Of a stretch of DNA of 64,000 nt, positions 34,690 through 47,426 are shown one piece after another. Within the stretch, counting starts at the first letter, position 1, and every line of letters begins with the position of its first letter. Source of the DNA: Apricaphanius iberus (Eukaryota > Chordata > Actinopteri > Cyprinodontiformes > Aphaniidae); contig JAPXFQ010002889.1 in NCBI GenBank assembly GCA_028564705.1, positions 1,922,001 to 1,986,000 of the forward strand. Direction: 5' to 3'. The notes under the pieces were generated by a model, which was not told the origin of the DNA, did not search any database, and saw only the letters and a list, made by a program, of their open reading frames with translations. The position numbers were made by a program, and so were the translations under genes.

Positions 34690-35347
34690 CTGGTTGAGCT
34701 TTGTGTCCAGGTGCTGGCTGGGAAGAGCCCATGGATGCCATCCGCCCGCTGTGGCTATTGGAAGGGTCATCGGGGTGGCAGGGCATCAACCTGGGACTCT
34801 TGTGTTTTGGGGGTCCTTCTGAGTTCAATGGCTCAGATTTCCTTTGCGCTGGTGTCAGCTCTTAGGAGGCGGATCGATGGCTCCTCACTCCAGCGACAAA
34901 ACACTCGTATGGAGCAAACTTATATGCACCAGCATGCTCCTATACACACCCAAGGGTAGGGATGGCAGTGTTTACAGATACATTTTTGAATTGAGGTTAG
35001 CAAAAAAATATGTCTTGCAATAATCTGTACCATGAGCTTTTCATTGACGCTGTTGTTGTATTCATACATTTATTTGTTTCTTCTGGTTGAGTAGTTTCGA
35101 GTTTGCATTGTTTGGTTAGTTTGTTGTTCTTTTTATTCCCCTCTCTCTGCCGTCCTGCAGTCGTTGAGGAGAACCGGGATGTTTTTCCTGTTTTTCTTTG
35201 TTCCCCTCCCTTTCTTGTATCTTCAACTCACTCTCTCCCATCTAAACTTTTTTTCCCTACCTCTCTTCATTTACTCCGTTTTCCCCTCTTTATTTTCTCT
35301 GTCTCAATTTCCATAATATTTGAAAAAAAGACCCACAGAATTTTTTT
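34690..35347 (+). repeat. Unclassified dispersed repeat, copy 2 (longer)
   Basis: 35031-35347 aligns with copy 1 (30801-31078). The segment just before it (34690-34960) is CpG- and GC-richer than its surroundings, has phrases such as 'ggtgtcagctcttaggaggc' and 'aacctgggactcttgtgtttt', and probably belongs to the same element, which copy 1 lacks. It may be the 5' region of a LINE; no coding domain is visible. Confidence 0.5.
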
Positions 35348-36125
35348 ATTAAGCCTTATTACAAATATAGATCAAGTGGAGTATTATAGCAATATATGTA
35401 ATGCTCCACTCATGAAAGTAATTCAATAAATCTATTTGGTACTCAAACGTCAGTCACACTGCCAGACAGAACATGTTGGGGAAAAAAAGGTTGTGTTTGG
35501 GATCATTTCAGCCAGGGTTTAATTATCAAGAAATGTTCAGCATGCTAAGTGGCTGCCCAGCTCATCGCTCCTCCATCCCCATGCTTGACATGGTTGTGGA
35601 CGAAACAACTTCACTATGGTTTAACATCACTGGGACAAATTGATCATGTGAGAAAATTGTATGATATTGCGGTGGTCAAATTTAATATAGTAAGTTAAAC
35701 TTTGGGTTTAAGAACATGATGTGGAGTCAGAAGTGAGTACGTGCAGATTCAAGCATGAAGGGAAGGGGTCCAAAAAGCTTTAATTACCCTTAGAGAACCT
35801 TTTCCATGAGTATGTGAAATTTGGCCATAGCTGGTAACCATTTAAGCAATTAAACATGATATAATTTTTAGAATAAAATTTGAGATGATTTGATTTCTAA
35901 TTGGTCCACTCTCTCTCATAATTACATCTCTACACTTCCCAATATTGGCAATATGTGATAAAACCGGGCGTGTGGTCCATCTCAGGCTTCTCAAATTTTG
36001 GACTGCTGCAGGATACTGCTGCAAACTGAAAGGCAGAAATTTTACACTTCCAAGTCAGTTGGTTAGAGGAAACATCAAAATATGTTTCCTCTAACAAATT
36101 TTGTTAGAAAAAGGTCACATTTTTC

Positions 36126-36178
<53 letters not shown>

Positions 36179-37689
36179 ACATATATAAACTTTATTTACT
36201 GTTTTCTGTGGTGGAAAATAAGGCGAGTCGAGGCTTATAACCTTTCCAAGTTCCAAGTCCCCAGGGGAAAGTCAAAATACAGCTTAACTGATAAATTTCC
36301 TCTAAACATATCCATTAAAGAGGATAGAAAATATGCCTCTGGGGCCAACAGTAAATAGAAGTTAAAAAGCAAATACAGGCTTAACAGTAGCTTTTGATTA
36401 CTCTGACAACAATTCATGAAAAAGTATGGGGTTATTAAGAATAATGACTGGAGAAGTTTGGATTCAGTTAATCTGAAACATTTAAGATTTAAAATTCAGT
36501 AAACCAAAAAAAGGGGAAAGCAAGTTAGGGGAAAACACAAATATGACTAGTGATATGAAAAGTCATTGATTTTATACAACCAGTTTCCCTCTCTAATTGA
36601 GATCTTAATCTGGGAGTCTAATGTTAAAGATATCCCCTTCTGTATTCCAATGAGATGCAATTAGGAGAAGGGCAAGGAGAGAGCAACTTTAGCAGAAAAA
36701 TAATAATGGACCCTCTCTTCTTCTGCCGCTCTCTTATATCCCTAGAATCCTAAATATATATCACTTAATAGCTCTCTGCACACCGCTGCAATCTTCTTGC
36801 ATTTCAAAGGAAACGTAAAATACAAAAGAAGGTATTTTTGTTAAGTTTTGACAATACAATGAAATTTTATATTTAGAGCAAACCTCTATAATTGCTAAAA
36901 TAGTCATATAATAACCTTCCATAGATATTAAACAGTCAATCATTTTATACAGACACATCCTGTCCAGACACGATGAAAAAACTATGAAAGACTTCAGAAG
37001 GCAATAAAAGGTACAGGCCAAAGACTGAAAAAAAGTGTAATTAACGTACCGCTGATGTGATAAATGTGGCTGTAATGAGGTTTTCTCTGTCGTTTGGCAA
37101 AAGGCTAAAGCAACAGACTGAGCACAATGTGACAAGAATAGGAGAGAAATAATGAGAGAGGAAACCTGTTCCTTCCACATATCAAAGCATAACAATACAG
37201 GGAGCCAAAAGAAAAAAAATCTATCAACCAGGATTTCCTTGATTTGTTCCTTCAAAAAGTTTGGATCTAAACCACACTGGGCACCTACAAATAATGAGCT
37301 ATGAATTAAATACATGTACCAATGCTGGTTCATGTATTTGTGCAAATTCAAATGACTGGGATACAACAAAACTTACTTGTAAACCCCCTAAAGGTTTTTT
37401 TTTTTTTTGCCTCTTAGCTAAAAATATACTTGTATTACATAGAGACTTACGGATTTGTATTAGCTTAAAAATGCAATTGTCAAATAAACCATGTTTTCAA
37501 CTATATATACAGTATATAAATATGAAAATGTTAGAATCTTTCCATTGGGATTCTGTTACAAACTAAAACAGTCGACAGGTTCAAGACTGTGTTTAGGTCT
37601 AAACGTTGACTGGGTTTGTGTTTTGATCTGACCTGCTTTTATTGCAGCTTTTACTTTACCCTAACCTTACACTGCTTTAGCCTTCTCTA
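35348..37689. other. Non-coding stretch, no gene accepted
   Basis: Includes a 202-codon minus-strand frame at 36761-37369, the longest in the window, but it is rich in Phe, Leu, Cys and Ser, has no domain and runs over poly-T tracts. A possible acceptor at about 37290 has only a weak partner donor (CAG|GTTTCC), so it is not called. Confidence 0.4.
36129..36178 (+). repeat. (TA)n(TG)n microsatellite
   Basis: About 29 bases of TA repeat running directly into about 20 bases of TG repeat. Confidence 0.95.
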
Positions 37690-38257
37690 CAACTTAGAAT
37701 AGAACAGAATAATCCTTTAATGGTCCCACAAAGGGAAATTTGTGCAATGTACCTGTACAATAAAAAATAAATGTGTAACTTCAAATAAGTTAGTATATAT
37801 AAACTGAGAAACAATCATGTGTAAATTACAGCACTAGTAGTGTTGTTTGGTTGATTAGTGCAAATTACAGTGCTGTTGTAAACATCGTTGTGAAGTCTGA
37901 CAGTTGCAGGGAGGAAGGACCTGCAGAAACACTCCTTCTTGCATCTAGGATGCAGCAGTCTGTATGGATGGGGGAGGAGACTGTGTCCAGCAGAGATGTT
38001 ATTTTGGCCAGAGTCCTTCTGTCTCCCACCACCTGCACTGGATCCAGGGGATATCCTAGAACAGAGCTGGCCTTCCTGATGAGTCTATTGAACCTCTTCC
38101 TCTCAGATGTCGATAAACTGCTGCTCCAACATAAAGCACTGTAAAGAATGACGGATGCCACTACCAAGTCACAGAAGGTCTTTAAAAGCGCTCCATGGTC
38201 AACCTTTATGTTGTTGTTTTTTTCAATTTCCTTTATAGAGGACTTTAAAAACAGCAT
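37690..38257 (-). pseudogene. 3' end of an L2/Rex1-like LINE
   Basis: The minus-strand frame 37865-38257 encodes the C-terminal part of a non-LTR reverse transcriptase ORF: LLKTFCDLVVASVILYSALC, then NRLIRKASSVLGYPLDPV and RRTLAKITSLLD. The downstream 3' region ends at about 37690 with 'attattctgttctattct' on the minus strand, the attct-type tail of this LINE group. The copy is 5'-truncated near 38257. Confidence 0.75.
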
Positions 38258-38279
38258 AACAGCTGACTATAGAGATGTA

Positions 38280-38450
38280 CAATAAACCAACCAGCACAAT
38301 AAAGAAATTTAAATAAATAAAAAATAACACTCCAGAGTACAATACAATAAAACAATAAAAAAAGTATGAAAACTCACTGTGGGTTGAAAGCCATGGAGAA
38401 AAAAAGTGTCTTTAAGCGAGATTTAAACACCAGGAGGAAAATGGCGCTAG
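38280..38450 (-). repeat. Possible LINE/SINE 3' fragment
   Basis: 'gggttgaaagccatggag' followed by 'gtctttaagcgagatttaaa' resembles the sub-tail region of a fish retroposon in inverse orientation. Boundaries are unclear. Confidence 0.35.
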
Positions 38451-40964
38451 TGTCTTAGGCATGCTGTCTACCTGTCTGTTATTTTTCTGCTTTTTCTGCT
38501 ATTATTGTGTGTTTGCCATGATGTCAACATTTGTGTTTGTTCACTAATGTTGTCTGATGAAGCTCTAACCTTCATCAGAACAGCTGGACTTTTACTGGTA
38601 TTATATAACACTAACAAGGACTCTATTTAGTAACCAGGCGATATTTGCCTAAGATGTGGCAAAGGGGAGTGAGAATGTATGTAACAAAGCAAAGAAAAGA
38701 AAAAAAATATGGGCCTATTTTTAATAGATGAGTTCCAGGACATTTTTGGAATGGGTCTTTTCAGAAAACATAGATCAAGACAGGTACTCGTTCGTTTCCT
38801 GAAATGGCCCGGAAAGTGGTTCTTTTGGGCCGGCTCGATACCCTGAGGTCCCGTAATGTTACCCGGAACTTTAGATAGTGGAAATGTTCCTTATAAACAC
38901 CAGCTGACGGCAGGAGACAATACAAGTCCCTCATTAGGCAATCAGATATGGCTTTTGGGAAACGTACGGCTATATTGTGCTGGACAAGCATTCAAAAAAT
39001 CTATTCATATCTTTTTTCCTTTACCACATTATCTTAACTAGAGACCCAACCTGAATAATTGTTGATAAAAAATATTCATAGGCTGAATCTAGTCTACATT
39101 CGCCGTTTCTAATATGTCATTATTCAACTGACCAAAAAAGTAGCTAACCCTCAGGGTTTAATACATAAATCAATGTTTTGAATTGAACACAGTTTGAATA
39201 ACCTTAACAAGTTTCTAAAGGATTAAAATAAGATAAATCAAATTAAAAGATATTTTCATACACTGACATACACTCAGACAACACCTCTTTTCACTATGTT
39301 AGAAGTTGCTATTTTTTAAGCCTGCTTTAAAACTCAAATAATGCAAGATTATTCATATTTAAATATCAAAATATGCTGTTTTTATCTAAATTTGATCTGA
39401 TTTTTACAAAACAGACAACAAAAGCGCAATGAATGGGCTAGTTATTCATGAACTTAAATCACTACATTTCATTATTTTCTCCGTTTTGATGTCTAAAAAT
39501 GTTTAAGAATTGACGTAAGACAAAAAAAGATAAAAGGAAAGATCTGGCTAATTTCACTCCCTGGTTGGGGGAATAGAAAAAGTTGTCTTTGTATTATTCT
39601 CCAAACTACACCTACACAATTTATTTTAAAAAACGACAACATTTTAGATGGTTGCTGTTATTTTTTATTGGCTTCAGACCAAATTGGCAAAATTGTTTAT
39701 GTTCTAGTTGTGCCTGCATTAAACAGCTCTGAATACCTACAGGACATTCATGACAAGCCCTAGTTCTAAAAGTAATTTGTCAATATCTAATAATGCCAAT
39801 TGTCAATGGCAAAGATAGTTTAATTCTGTGTCCCTCTTTTAATTAACCCTCATAAAAGACAACCGAGTTGAGATTAAGAGGGCCCAAAAAATTGCCTCTG
39901 TGGACAAAATCAGTTAGAGTGGAACAACAACAAAAAACAGGAAACGGCAACTAATTTTATTACTCAGAATGTGCTTTAAAGGGTACCAACCATAGCAATC
40001 TGGTGTCCCATCACACCCCCATGTTAAAAAAGCTGGAAAAAGCACAGGGGGGAATGATACAATGTCAGCAATGAGACAGAAGTTATGTGGTCTGTGTAAA
40101 AGTCCCCACCGTCATGCTGGGGCACACAGTTTTAAGAGCCATGTTTAAGCCACAGGCCACCCACTATTAAAGCTCTGTCAGCATGGCACACAGCAGTCTA
40201 ATGGTTACAATTAAAAATCTTCTCTGCCTACAGAGCATTTATCTGAATACCCCCTCCATGCTGCACAAAAGCTGCTCCTGACCTAATGACTGTGTTCAAT
40301 AAGAGCTGCAAAAAATAAAAGAAACCTGAGTCAAAGAATGGAGAAAACGTGAAGAATCAAGGAAAAACATTAACCGGGAAACAAGGGAAGATGAGCTAGA
40401 AAATGGAAATAAATCCCATGGTGAATAAAGACAACAGCACATATTATCTGCGATAAAGCAACACAGGGTGTAATTTGATGTAGATATTGCTATACTCAAG
40501 AAAAGGGTAGCAATAAAGCATATGAAAAAGAAGGAAAAACAATGCCAACCCATCCCTCATTTTTGTGTCATGATGCTTCTTGTGATAAAAAAGTTGTTTT
40601 TTGGCACAATTACAAAGGTTATTACAGTTTTTAAGAATATCACCATATCCTTATCCTTGCTAACGTGAGACATTGTTTTGAGGGACTGATTTCAAAAAGA
40701 TGATATTATGGCAACGCAATGAGCAGAAAGCACAATGTTCAACAGCATTACTTTGTGAAGAGCACATGAACATCTCAGATTTGTTGGCTACAAGAACTGC
40801 CTTTTTCCAGGTTAAACTGTTCTCCTCTGACACCTAAGTTTAAAAAAGAAAATCACCTTTTATTCCACAAAAGTGTGTCAAAGAACTCCAAAATATTAAT
40901 GCATCTGTGATGATAAATAATAGCAAATTAAATATTGACTGTCTAATATGACTTACTTCTCATT
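38451..40964. other. Non-coding stretch, no exon accepted
   Basis: AT-rich sequence. A CpG-containing block at 38780-38960 may be a MITE fragment. If the gene starting at 41117 is real, this is its first intron, with a consensus donor (AGAA|GTAAGT, minus strand) at 40956-40951. Confidence 0.4.
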
Positions 40965-40968
40965 CTAC

Positions 40969-41117
40969 CCCACAAGTACTCCCTGTTTTTGGCTGATTAG
41001 ACTCTCCAGATCCATCCTTTGCAAGAGGTGGATTGCTACCAGTGAACTGGGTATTTGCTCATTTTTTAACGAAGAAATAGTATCCAGTTCCTCTACAGCG
41101 TCAGCCGGAGTGGCCAT
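40969..41117 (-). CDS. Candidate first coding exon, minus strand
   Basis: An ATG in good Kozak context (acaaacATGG) opens 50 codons: MATPADAVEELDTISSLKNE, followed by a segment with SSLVAIHLLQRMDLESLI. The frame meets TAG at 40965-40967. A donor just before it (TGGG|GTAGAA) would leave phase 2, which is the phase exon 19133-19223 requires. The stronger donor (AGAA|GTAAGT) lies 9 bases past the TAG. So either the weaker donor is used, or this is a short upstream frame in a 5' exon. The promoter-like boxes upstream support a real transcription start. The product is not recognised, and the link to the 3' exons at 19-8 kb is only an inference. Confidence 0.4.
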
Positions 41118-41260
41118 GTTTGTTTCACTTAGCTGGGCACTTGATGCTATCGTCACAACTGAACTCCCGCCCCAAAGCACAATGCTGACAAATGATTGGC
41201 CGGGTCAAATATGGGTCATAGGTCGGAAAGTTTAGATTGGAGCGGTCCAAGATGGATTCT
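41118..41260 (-). promoter_or_regulatory. Candidate TATA-less promoter
   Basis: Upstream of the minus-strand ATG at 41117 lie a GC box (GGGGCGGG on the minus strand, 41166-41173) and two CCAAT boxes (minus strand, 41195-41199 and 41236-41240), about 50, 80 and 120 bases away. A CCATCTTG motif (YY1-like) covers 41248-41255. The order and spacing suit an Sp1/NF-Y housekeeping promoter. Confidence 0.45.
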
Positions 41261-44200
41261 CCTGAGTTTGGAAAACTCCAAATCTTACGAGATTCTATCT
41301 TGCAAAGCAAGGTTAATAACCAGCAAATCGACAAAAAAAACAACAAAAAAACATTGCCTAACCAGGTCAGACTCCTACCTAATCAAACATGTTGGGTTGT
41401 GTTGTGAATGTTTTTGTGTGCATCTTAGAATTTGCTATGTTGGCCTAATTTTTTGTCAGTTGGCATGACCTTTTGGGCAAATTGACAACGATTTGTGCAG
41501 AGATTTTAACTTCGATCCACAATAAATAACTCGATTATATCCTTAAAGGTGGTTCTAACTCCAAAAGCATGCAGGTCCAGGTGATTCCAAGAGTTTGGAT
41601 TTGTGTTCACTTCTCCCTTTCTCTCTCAGATTAATGTTAGGCATTACAACTCAGAACTAGTCCATAAAACCCATTTTTCTAAACTTCTGAATGATGGACA
41701 AAAGTATCAAGAGACTAAGACTTGATGTAGGTTTAGAAATTAATTTTTATCTCTAAAACATCCGTCTCTTTTAGTGTTAGCTTGTATTGTAGAATTAGCA
41801 TTTGTATGTTTGTTCTTTGAATTTGTTGTTTGTTTCTTCTAACTTAATCATTAAAAAAAAGATTTTAAAGGAACATGCGGCAGGTGAAGAAACGAAGCGA
41901 CTCGTGCGGTCCTGCAAGTAACTGCAGCCACTGGCACGGGAGCGTGCACAGATTCTTCACAAAAAAAAAGGAAGAAAGAAAGAAAGAAACATGATGAAGT
42001 ACTGCCAAACCACTGCATATATCGATATTATGAAGTCAAGCACCATGTAAAGTGACAAAATAAGTCAAATCGTCCTGTGGTCCAGCTGGGCAGAAACGCC
42101 TGGAAAGATTTTTGGGGGGCATTTGAATAGAATGCAGCATGTTGCAACACAAACAATAGCATTACTTTCTAAAGTAATATACCCGCTTAAAGGTTGTGCT
42201 GTAAGCCCAATATGACATCATTCTAATGATCCCGGGGATCAGCTTATAAAATGTCCGGTCTTCATTCAGCAGTACACAGCAGCTGTTGCATGGTTAGCCT
42301 ACAGCTAATGCAAGCTAGATCTCTCAAGTCATCACTGAGGTCATATCCTTATCATATCAAGCTCTGAACACGACCTATAATGTTTCTTACCTAGCCACTA
42401 GGAAATGAGCCATGTCAGCTTCTGTTTTCTGTCCCAGATCTTGTTGAAGCAGCCTCCATTCATCAATCGCGTATGAAATAGGATATATATCCGGGTGCCT
42501 GTCTGACTTATCATATTTTGCTTTTGACTCACAAGGTTCCATTAATAAAACGTTATTCTACTTAGTCCCACTTTTAGTGGGCTTTGAGTGGTGCTCGTTC
42601 GGAGAATCCATTCCCACAGCTAAATTGGCTATCTACAGTACTTCCTGTTTTGAAACTGCTGAGAACTTGCAAGCACTGTCGACTGATGTCACACCCATAG
42701 GACAGCGAGGGAAATTCGGGTCCAATTTCAGCACATTATGTTGCATACAGCCAACTTAAGAAAGGGTATGATATGTGGGTGGGCTCATTCTTTTTAGTTT
42801 ATAACCCTTCATCACCCAATAACATTAAAAAACTGGAACGTGCATGTCTAGTGTTTTTAGAAATCCTGCCCCATGTTGCTTTAATAAACCTGAATTGAAA
42901 TACAATTGAATACATTTAAAGATTACATTTTTTTCATGATTGTGTTTATATTTATTGTTGATCTTAAATTGACCCTTCTTTACGTCTATGTTTTGGTGGG
43001 AAAACACAACCTTAAAATTGACGCTCACAATTTTATTGGTAATTTTCCTGCAATATAAACAAGTGGTCAAACTGCATAACTTTTAATATAACAGCTTTAA
43101 TTATTTATATATTCAGAATAAATTGTACAGGGATGCTGGCAGTAACACCCAGACAGGCCATCTGGAGGCGTGGGAGTTTTCCTGGTGGGCTAGTCAACCA
43201 TTAGGATGTTAACAAATCTAGCAAGTAAAAAACTATTACATTAGGAAAAAATAAAAATAAAATACTAGTACAACCATGGTTGATCTCTTGACAACTGTCT
43301 GCTTACAGATGTAAGACTTGCAGCATGTAAATGACCATCTCATGAGTCACTTTTGTTTTTCTCTTGCCAAAACCTCAACATCTTCTGTCGAGCCATCCTA
43401 ATACAAAATTAAATAACCTTCACTTTTATACAGCACAGAAAAAAATACTAAGTCCTTTTGAAATGATTTGCTTTGTAAGGGCATGTAGAAAACTCCATAA
43501 ATGAAGCAGCATACATAAGATCACTCTCCACTGAGACGGAGTAGAAAGACCTTTGGATTGTAAAACCATGAAGCATCACTGACTGTGGATAAGTATTGCT
43601 GTAGCTTTACGGTGTGACTGACTATACGCCTCGTTGCTAAGACTAAGCAGCATAACATTTAGTTGAGAAAAGACATCTAAACACAGACTACTTCGATGAG
43701 GTCAGGTCATATTTTTTTCCCTAAAAGACTAGTACTGTACATCGAAATGAATGATCTTCATCATGGTGACAAGCCTAGAATTACATCAAATGGAATGGGA
43801 GTGGAGTCAAAACCTAGATTGATTTCAACTTAAACGCTGCAACATGAATTAAAACTGAAAGAACATGTAATAAAACAGTCAAATGTCTTACCCATGAATA
43901 GAATTTTTGATGCAGGAGAGATTAAACAAAAATATATAAATCCATGGTAGTAAGAAGACTTTGAAGTGATTTCTACAGATGGAAGAAACTGCATCACATC
44001 ATCATAAGAAAGACAGTGCTAATTCCACTGTGTTGTACCATTCACTTTTCAAAAGTGAATATAATCATTTAGTTGAAAGGATGAAGATCAGGAGCATAGT
44101 AAACCTTTCAACAACTATTAGAAGAAACATCAAATTGGGTGCTTAATTGGCTTACAGACTAAACATCTGGTCAAATTTCTGAATTGGTGTTTTTTCTTGA

Positions 44201-44640
44201 TGCTGAAAAAGTCTTTCAAAGTGCATGTAACTTCAGATGGATATGTAACAGAAAAAATAAATGATTAAATACATAAATCACTTTATAAACTAACAAAATT
44301 ATTTTTTTAATGTTATTTTTCCTAATAGGATCTAGTGTAGTGAATCATAAAACTGTACAAGATTCAAGTAATATAGGCTTGCATTTATTCCTTGGAAGTA
44401 TCGGACACAAAAATATTTTTTCTCTTTTTGTTACTATAAAAAAGGTAATGAAAAATTAGAAGTCTTTGTCTTAAATATTGAAATGTTTTAAACTTTTTAG
44501 AGTAGGTATGCTAGCATTTCTCTAAACTCAGCCAGTGAAATCAAATTGGGTCCTCGGGCATATTGCCTTCCTTGCTATTTCCTGATCAAAAGAGGTTTCA
44601 GTCATGAAAACAGGTCAGGGGTGAAAAATATAAGAAGAAT
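41261..44640. other. Non-coding stretch, no gene seen
   Basis: AT-rich sequence with a (GAAA)n patch at about 41968-41988. No supported exon or named repeat. Confidence 0.45.
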
Positions 44641-45020
44641 ATTACCTATCAAGGTAGGTCCGGGGGCATGCTCCCCCGGAAGAAAATTTTGAAAATTTCA
44701 TATTTTAAAGCATCAATCTAATATATGTTTTAATAGATTTTATTGTTAAAGATAACTCACCAAATTCAGTCTGGTAAATCGCCGAGGCCTTCTGATGGTG
44801 GTCTGCACAGCAACCCTTGTGTGCACGCTCTGGTCAGCACGACGCGAACTGCTTGTAAAATCAGGTAATGGTAGTCCGTTCACGCTAATATTTCCATGCA
44901 CTCGCCATTCCTGCCCCCCAAACGTTTTATCATCGAATCTACACGATTCACGTAGGTCACTTATTTTGGTTTCAAAACGGTGACTTTCACCGAAAGGTGA
45001 GTGATTTTCATGTCTGTGGT
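44641..45020. mobile_element. Probable hAT-type transposon fragment
   Basis: Starts around a hairpin, TCCGGGGG-catgct-CCCCCGGA with one mismatch-free 8-bp arm pair (44659-44680), followed by 'gaaaattttgaaaatttc'. This phrase is familiar from a group of fish hAT elements. The rest is CpG-richer than its surroundings. No transposase frame or second end was found. Confidence 0.4.
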
Positions 45021-45826
45021 TTGTGCGGGGTTTTTTTACGTTTTATTTTTAGTTTTTCTGGTGATGCTCAATATTATGATGTCTTGTTGAGTGATAATTC
45101 ATTAACATTAAACCTGTAATTATAGACCAACCGTTTATGATCAAATTAATCCTAAAAAAAAGATCTAAATATGTTATTAAAATAACCAAGGTATAGACAG
45201 TTTCTCTAGAATTAACTCAGTGAGAATGTATAGCCAACTAAATCTCTAGAAATTAGAATTTTATATGAAGACTTTTGACCTTTAATCTACAGAATTACAG
45301 GTGAAACTCAACAAATTAGAATACTGTGCAAATGTTATTTTATTTCAGTAATTCAACTTAAAAGGTTAAATTAATATATGAGATAGATGCCTTACATCCA
45401 AAAAGAGACAATTTACGGCTTTATATTTTTTCACTTGATGATTATAAAAATTTGGAATGTTGGGAAAATATTCAATATTTCAGCCTAAGCAAGCACTCTA
45501 ATCAGCTAATTAATCCAAAACACCTACAGAGGCTTCCTTAGCCTTCAAATTGTCCCTTAGTCTGGTTCAGCAGGAATCACAATCATAGGGTAGACTGATG
45601 ACCTGACAATTGTGTAGAAAACCATCATTGACACCTATAAGGAGTGTAAGCCTCAAAAGGTAATTGCTAGGGATGCAAGGATACCACTTTTTTCCAGTTT
45701 TATTTGTGATACCGATACTTGGAGTCCCTGCAGATACTGCGTACCAATAAAAATACTTCTACTACACACAAAAATGCAATAAATTGGAAGACAGTATTTA
45801 TTTTCTTAGATCTTTTTTTTTATATA

Positions 45827-47205
45827 CAGTGCATCCAGAAAGTATTCACAGCGTTTCACTTTTTCCACTTTTTTTAATCTTACAGCCTCATTCCAAAATT
45901 CATTTTTCCCATAAAATTCTAAACACAACACCCCATAATGATGATGTGAAAAAAGTGTCTTTGAAATTGTTGCAAATTTATTAAAAATAAAAAACTTGAG
46001 AAATCACATGTACATAAGTATTCATAGCCTTTGAAGTGAAGCTCAAAATTGAGCTGACATGGATTATGTTTCCACTGATCATCCTCGAGGTGTTTCAGCA
46101 GATTAATTGGAGCCCACCTGTGGTAAATTAAGTGGATTGGACATTCTAAGCTGAGTGAAGGGGGGAGAAGGGCCTTGGTCAGGGAGGTGACCAAAAACCC
46201 GATGGTCCCTTTGTCAGAGCTCCAGCATTCCTCTGTGGAGAGAGGAGAACCTTCCAGAAGGACAACCATCTCTGCAGCAATCCACCAATCAGGCTTGTAT
46301 GGTAGAGTAGCCAGATGGAAGCCACTCCTTAGTAAGAGGCAGATGGCAGCCCGCCTGGAGCTGCTAAAAGGCATCTTAGGGACTCTAAGACAATGAGAAA
46401 CAAAATCCTCTGGTCTGATGAGACAAAAATTGAACACTTTGGAGTGAATGCCAGGCGTTATGTTTAGAGAAAATCAGGCATCGCGCATCACCAGGCCAAT
46501 ACCATCCCTACAGTGAAGCATGGTGGTGGAAGCATCATGCTGTGGGGATGTTTTTAAGTGGAAGGAACTGGAAGACTAGTCAGGATAGAGGGAAAGATGA
46601 ATGCACCAATGTATAGAGACATCCTGGATGAAAACCTGCTCCAAAGCGCTCTTGACCTCATACTGGGGCGACGGTTCACCTTTCTGCAGTACAATGACCC
46701 TAAGCACACAGCCAAAATATCGAAGGAGTGGCTACAGAACAACTTGGTGAATGTCCTTGAGTGGCCCAGCCAGAGTCCAGACCTAACCCCAATTGAACAT
46801 CTCTGGATAGATCTGAAAATGGCTGTGCACCAACGCTTTCTATCCAACCTGATGGAGCTCGAGAGTTACTGCAAAGAGGAATGGGCCAAACTACCCAAAG
46901 ATAGGTGTGCCAAGCTTGTGGCATCATATTCAAAACGACTTGAGGCTGTACAGTAATTGCTGCCAAAGGTGCATCAAAGTACCTAGCAAAGGCTGTGAAT
47001 ACTTATGTTTATGTGATTTCTCAGTTTTTTTGTTTGTTTTTATAAATTTGCAACAATCTAAACATTTCTTTTTAATTTTTTTCATTATGGGGTGTTGTGT
47101 GTTGAATTTTAAGAAAAAATAAAATTTAATCCATTTTGGTATAAGGCTGTAACATTGAAAAATATGGAAGAAGTGAAGCGCTTTCAATACTTTCCGGATG
47201 CACTG
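45827..47205 (+). mobile_element. Tc1 transposon, internally deleted (1379 bp)
   Basis: TA duplications (45825-45826 and 47206-47207) flank CAGTGCATCCAGAAAGTATT on the left and its inverse CAGTGCATCCGGAAAGTATT on the right. Inner parts of the long terminal repeats also pair ('caccccataatga' / 'tcattatggggtg'). About 250-300 bp at the 5' side of the transposase are missing near 46150. Confidence 0.9.
46150..46956 (+). pseudogene. Tc1 transposase, N-terminally deleted
   Basis: The frame 46175-46396 keeps the second DNA-binding segment (RRTTISAAIHQSGLYGR). WSDETK (first Asp) follows near 46415. The frame 46558-46956 keeps SPDLTPIEHLW with the final Glu. Where the family has QQDNDPKH this copy has QYNDPKH, so the second catalytic Asp is replaced. 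A stop near 46465 and one at 46555 also break the frame. It is inactive on three counts. Confidence 0.8.
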
Positions 47206-47426
47206 TAGATTTGATTAAAACAAAAATAATAAATGATCAGAAAACTCAAATTTCCAGTTAAAAATGATTTTTTTTCTGTGAAATTATTGCAGAGTTTCCA
47301 CATTTTAAGTGTCGACTCTTGTTATCAGTTAACTTCAACCGATACCGATATGAGTACATTACACAGTATAAAGGCCAACACCCGATACCAGTGCAGTAAC
47401 GGTATAGCTGAATCCCTTGTAACTGC

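Larger units (their letters stand above)
45668..47418. mobile_element. hAT-like MITE with 8-bp target duplication, split by a Tc1
   Basis: The ends are TAGGGATGCAAGGATACC and, inverted, AAGGGATTCAGCTATACC. They are flanked by GTAATTGC (45660-45667) and GTAACTGC (47419-47426), an 8-bp duplication with one mismatch, as hAT elements make. Without the inner Tc1 the body is about 370 bp, with repeated 'gataccgat' phrases and no coding capacity. It interrupts the transposase region of the Tc1 element 45298-48680. Confidence 0.75.

Noticed and set aside
36761..37369. 202-codon open frame on the minus strand, the longest in the window
   Set aside because: Composition is Phe/Leu/Cys/Ser-rich over AT-rich DNA, there is no domain or homology I recognise, and splice sites within it are weak.
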